The notes under the pieces: generated by a model
Databases searched by the model: none
Told to the model about the DNA's origin: nothing
Seen by the model: only the letters and a program-made list of their open reading frames with translations
Part shown: piece after piece, positions 61,456 to 64,000 of the stretch
Layout: each line of letters begins with the position of its first letter
Numbering within the stretch: the first letter of the stretch is position 1
Assembly (NCBI RefSeq): GCF_016107655.1
Contig: NZ_JABASX010000002.1
Coordinates: 431,515-495,514, forward strand
Origin: Brevibacterium antiquum
Lineage (GTDB): Bacteria > Actinomycetota > Actinomycetes > Actinomycetales > Brevibacteriaceae
DNA: 64,000 nt
Reading direction: 5' to 3'
Program-made: the position numbers and the translations under genes

Positions 61456-62907
61456 GTGACTATTGCTCTGTACAACACCGCCAGCCGCACCACCGACGAA
61501 CTGCGCCCCGTCAATGCCGGGCACGTGGGCATCTACGTCTGTGGTGCCACGGTGCAGGGCGAGCCGCATATCGGCCATCTGCGCTCGGCCTCGGTCTTCG
61601 ACCAGCTTCGTCGTTGGCTGATGTACCGCGGCTACAGCGTCACCTTGGTCCGCAACGTCACGGACATCGACGACAAGATCCTGTCGAAATCCGCCGAGGA
61701 GGGCCGACCCTGGTTTGCCCACGCATTCAAGTACGAGCGGGCCTTCACCCAGGCCTATGCCGCCCTCGATGTGCTGCCACCCAGCTACGAACCCCGCGCC
61801 ACCGGGCACATCACCGAGATGATCGAACTCATCGATCGACTCATCGACGCGGGGTATGCCTACCCGGCACTCGACGACAGCGGCGATGTCTACTTCGCGG
61901 CCGCCTCGTGGGCGGACTATGGGGAACTGACCAACCAGCGCCTCGAGGACATGGAACCCGCGAACGATGCGGACATGCGGGGCAAGAAGGACGCCCGGGA
62001 CTTCGCGCTGTGGAAGGCGCACAAGCCCGGCGAGCCCGGCACCGCCTCGTGGCCGGCTCCTTGGGGTCGGGGCCGACCGGGCTGGCACATCGAGTGCTCG
62101 GCCATGTCGACGAAGTACCTCGGCAAGAATTTCGACATCCACGGCGGTGGGCTTGACCTGCGCTTCCCTCATCACGAGAACGAGTTGGCCCAGTCGCGTG
62201 CGGCTGGTGACCGGTTCGCCAACATCTGGATGCATTCGGGCCTGCTCAACGTGGGCGGGGACAAGATGTCGAAGTCGCTCGGCAATTCGGTCTTCGCCTC
62301 CGAACTCTTCCACCGCTACAGCCCGCTGGCCGTGCGCTACTTCCTCACCGGTGCCAGCTACCGGTCGATCCTCGAGTTCTCACCTGAGGCCATGGACCGG
62401 CAGACGGCCTCGCTCGAGCGCCTGGCGAACTTCCTCCAGCGGGCCCGGCAGGCGCTCGGAGACGGGGCACCCGCACTGCCCGATGTCAGCGACTCCTACC
62501 GCGGTCGCAGCGTCGACGTACCCACGGAGTTCGCAGCGGCACTCGACGACGACCTCGGCGTGCCCCGTGCACTGTCCGTGGTCTTCGCAAAGGTCACCGA
62601 GGGTGCGAAACTCCTCGACTCCGGCCAGGACCGGAACACACTCACGCAGATCGTCGCCGAGGTGGAGCTGATGCTCGATATCCTGGGAGTCAATCCCAGC
62701 GCCGAGGCGTGGGCCGGCTCAGGAGCGAATGCGACGGTGGAATCGGCGCTGGATTCCCTCGTCGATGCGCTCGCCGGACAAAGGTCCGCGGCGAAGGCGG
62801 GAAGGGACTTCGCCACCGCCGATGCGATCCGCGACAATCTGGCATCCGCTGGAATCGTCATCGAGGACACGGCCGACGGTTACCGCTACCACGTCAAGGA
62901 CAGCTGA
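61456..62907 (+). CDS. cysS: Cysteinyl-tRNA synthetase
   Basis: 483 residues. HIGH motif in CGATVQGEPHIGHLRSA, KMSKS in GGDKMSKSLGNS, and zinc ligands including GWHIECSAMS and HHENELAQS. It charges tRNA-Cys. GTG 61456 gives MTIALYNTASRTT, the usual opening. TAGACT (61443-61448) ends 7 nt before, so translation is probably leaderless; GTG 61450 is unlikely. MshC, the CysS paralogue of mycothiol synthesis, is excluded by the full C-terminal domain and the rlmB neighbour. Confidence 0.93.
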   Translation: MTIALYNTASRTTDELRPVNAGHVGIYVCGATVQGEPHIGHLRSASVFDQLRRWLMYRGYSVTLVRNVTDIDDKILSKSAEEGRPWFAHAFKYERAFTQAYAALDVLPPSYEPRATGHITEMIELIDRLIDAGYAYPALDDSGDVYFAAASWADYGELTNQRLEDMEPANDADMRGKKDARDFALWKAHKPGEPGTASWPAPWGRGRPGWHIECSAMSTKYLGKNFDIHGGGLDLRFPHHENELAQSRAAGDRFANIWMHSGLLNVGGDKMSKSLGNSVFASELFHRYSPLAVRYFLTGASYRSILEFSPEAMDRQTASLERLANFLQRARQALGDGAPALPDVSDSYRGRSVDVPTEFAAALDDDLGVPRALSVVFAKVTEGAKLLDSGQDRNTLTQIVAEVELMLDILGVNPSAEAWAGSGANATVESALDSLVDALAGQRSAAKAGRDFATADAIRDNLASAGIVIEDTADGYRYHVKDS

Positions 62908-62985
62908 CCCGCTGCACTCTGCTCAGAAAATCTCTCCTGGTGACGAACTCCGGTTCGTGACCACCTACGACTCTTAAGGATTCAC

Positions 62986-63921
62986 ATGGCTTCCAACCCA
63001 CGCGCCGGCGGCTCGAAGAAGGGCCCGACCAAGGGCTCCGGCGGCAAGAACAAGCGCAGCCTGCAGGGCCGCGGACCCACGCCCAAGGCCGAGGACCGTG
63101 TCTACCACAAGGCACACAAGACGGCAGCGGCGAAGAAGGCCTCAAGCGCCAATCAGGCCAGGCGCCGCAAGAAGGAGAACGGTCCGAACATGGTCGCCGG
63201 GCGCAACTCGGTGCTCGAGGCTCTGCGCGAGGACGTTCCCGCAACAGCGATGTACGTCGCCGGGCGGATCGACTCCGATGACCGTGTCCGGGAAGCCATC
63301 ACCCTGGCCACCAAACGCGGCATCTCGATGCTCGAGGCGAGCAAGCCCGACCTCGACCGGCTCACCGACGATGCGATCCACCAGGGCATCGCCCTGCAGA
63401 TCCCGCCCTACGACTACGCCGAGCCCCGTGACCTGCTCGAGGTCGCAGCCGACCGGGCCGAGGCTCCGCTGCTCGTCGCCCTCGACGGCATCACCGACCC
63501 CAGGAACCTCGGTGCCATCGTGCGTTCCGCCGCGGCCTTCGGCGGTCACGGGGTCATCATCCCGGAGCGTCGTGCCGCCTCGATGACCGCAGCTGCGTGG
63601 AAGACCTCCGCCGGTGCAGCTGCGCGCATCAAGGTCGCCCAGGTCGTCAACTTGGCCCGTGCCATCGACGAGCTCAAGAAGCAGAACGTCTTCGTCGTCG
63701 GACTCGACATGGACGGAGACGTCGAGCTGCCGGAGCTGACCTTCAGCCGTGACCCGCTGTGCATCGTCGTCGGCTCCGAGGGCAAGGGCATCTCTCGCCT
63801 CATCGCCGACAAATGCGATCAGATCGTCTCGATTCCGATCGCCGCGACCACGGAGTCCCTCAACGCGGGAATCGCCGCAGCTGTGTCCCTCTACGAGGTC
63901 GCCCGCACCCGCCGCGCCTGA
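62986..63921 (+). CDS. rlmB: 23S rRNA (guanosine-2'-O-)-methyltransferase RlmB
   Basis: 311 residues, SPOUT (TrmH) fold. A basic Lys/Gly-rich tail (residues 1-65) precedes the L7Ae-like substrate domain (NMVAGRNSVLEALRE) and the knotted SAM domain: ALDGITDPRNLGAIVRSAAAFGGHGVIIP in parts, IVVGSEGKGISRLI, and SIPIAATTESLNAGIAAAVSLYE in parts. It modifies G2251 in the peptidyl-transferase centre. AAGGA precedes the ATG. cysS-rlmB is standard actinobacterial order. Confidence 0.93.
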   Translation: MASNPRAGGSKKGPTKGSGGKNKRSLQGRGPTPKAEDRVYHKAHKTAAAKKASSANQARRRKKENGPNMVAGRNSVLEALREDVPATAMYVAGRIDSDDRVREAITLATKRGISMLEASKPDLDRLTDDAIHQGIALQIPPYDYAEPRDLLEVAADRAEAPLLVALDGITDPRNLGAIVRSAAAFGGHGVIIPERRAASMTAAAWKTSAGAAARIKVAQVVNLARAIDELKKQNVFVVGLDMDGDVELPELTFSRDPLCIVVGSEGKGISRLIADKCDQIVSIPIAATTESLNAGIAAAVSLYEVARTRRA

Positions 63922-63946
63922 CCTCCACTCCCGAGCCCGCTACAAC

Positions 63947-64000
63947 TACCTGACGGCGGCTCAACAACCTCGCGCGAGGTTGTTGAGCCGCCGTCAGGTA
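63947..64000. terminator. 54-bp perfect palindrome at the window end, after rlmB
   Basis: 63947-63973 is the exact reverse complement of 63974-64000. Its core (63952-63995) has the same 20-4-20 geometry as the hairpin after gabT, with loop GCGC. It may extend past the window. Probably a terminator. Confidence 0.75.

Overview
The window reads as chromosome from a high-GC actinobacterium. The evidence is mycothiol genes (mshD, mshA and a mycothiol-dependent formaldehyde dehydrogenase), a GlnR-type regulator, SenX3/RegX3/PhoU, CarD, MEP-pathway ispD/ispF and a DUF222-HNH (13E12-type) gene. The mix suggests Micrococcales, and Brevibacterium is my best guess, but the genus is inferred from gene content only. 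No rRNA, tRNA, CRISPR array or insertion sequence was recognised.

Layout. 1-3108 (minus): start of ppk, mshD, a GlnR-like regulator and a methyltransferase. 3296-7681 (plus): membrane proteins, a nitrobindin-like protein, a YgfZ-like protein and a GABA-type aminotransferase, closed by a strong hairpin. 8003-9993: a NarL-type two-component pair. 10094-26673 (all plus): a PucR-type regulator, then a fold-III PLP decarboxylase, an oligopeptide ABC transporter, an LD-carboxypeptidase, a cytosolic beta-lactamase-fold hydrolase, DUF3870, a DUF819 permease, an M19 dipeptidase, a class I amidotransferase, an amino-acid permease and a UspA protein. The enzymes fit uptake and dismantling of cell-wall or D-amino-acid-containing peptides. 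This is the most interesting candidate system here.

26928-34000: a thioredoxin-reductase-like flavoprotein divergent from an XRE-cupin regulator, the DUF222-HNH protein, a luciferase-like oxidoreductase and a secreted NlpC/P60 hydrolase. 34372-40428: aminopeptidase N, a FUSC-like membrane protein, and an XRE-cupin regulator divergent from azlCD. 40600-51750: small membrane protein, hydrolase, mshA, YbjN and DUF1801 proteins, a GNAT and bile-acid-symporter pair, gpmA, LysR/EamA, phoU divergent from senX3-regX3. 51909-64000: lipoprotein, carD-ispD-ispF, a PanE-like protein convergent with an APC permease, the mycothiol formaldehyde-detoxification pair, an NSS transporter with its tiny MetS-like subunit, cysS and rlmB.

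Recurring sequence themes. Many genes have a TANNNT hexamer ending 6-7 nt before ATG/GTG, so leaderless transcripts look common. Short tandem repeats are abundant; those inside genes have periods divisible by three. Two 20-4-20 hairpins, after gabT and after rlmB, share ends and loop geometry but differ by compensated stem substitutions. ispD appears to begin at CTG, overlapping the carD stop codon.
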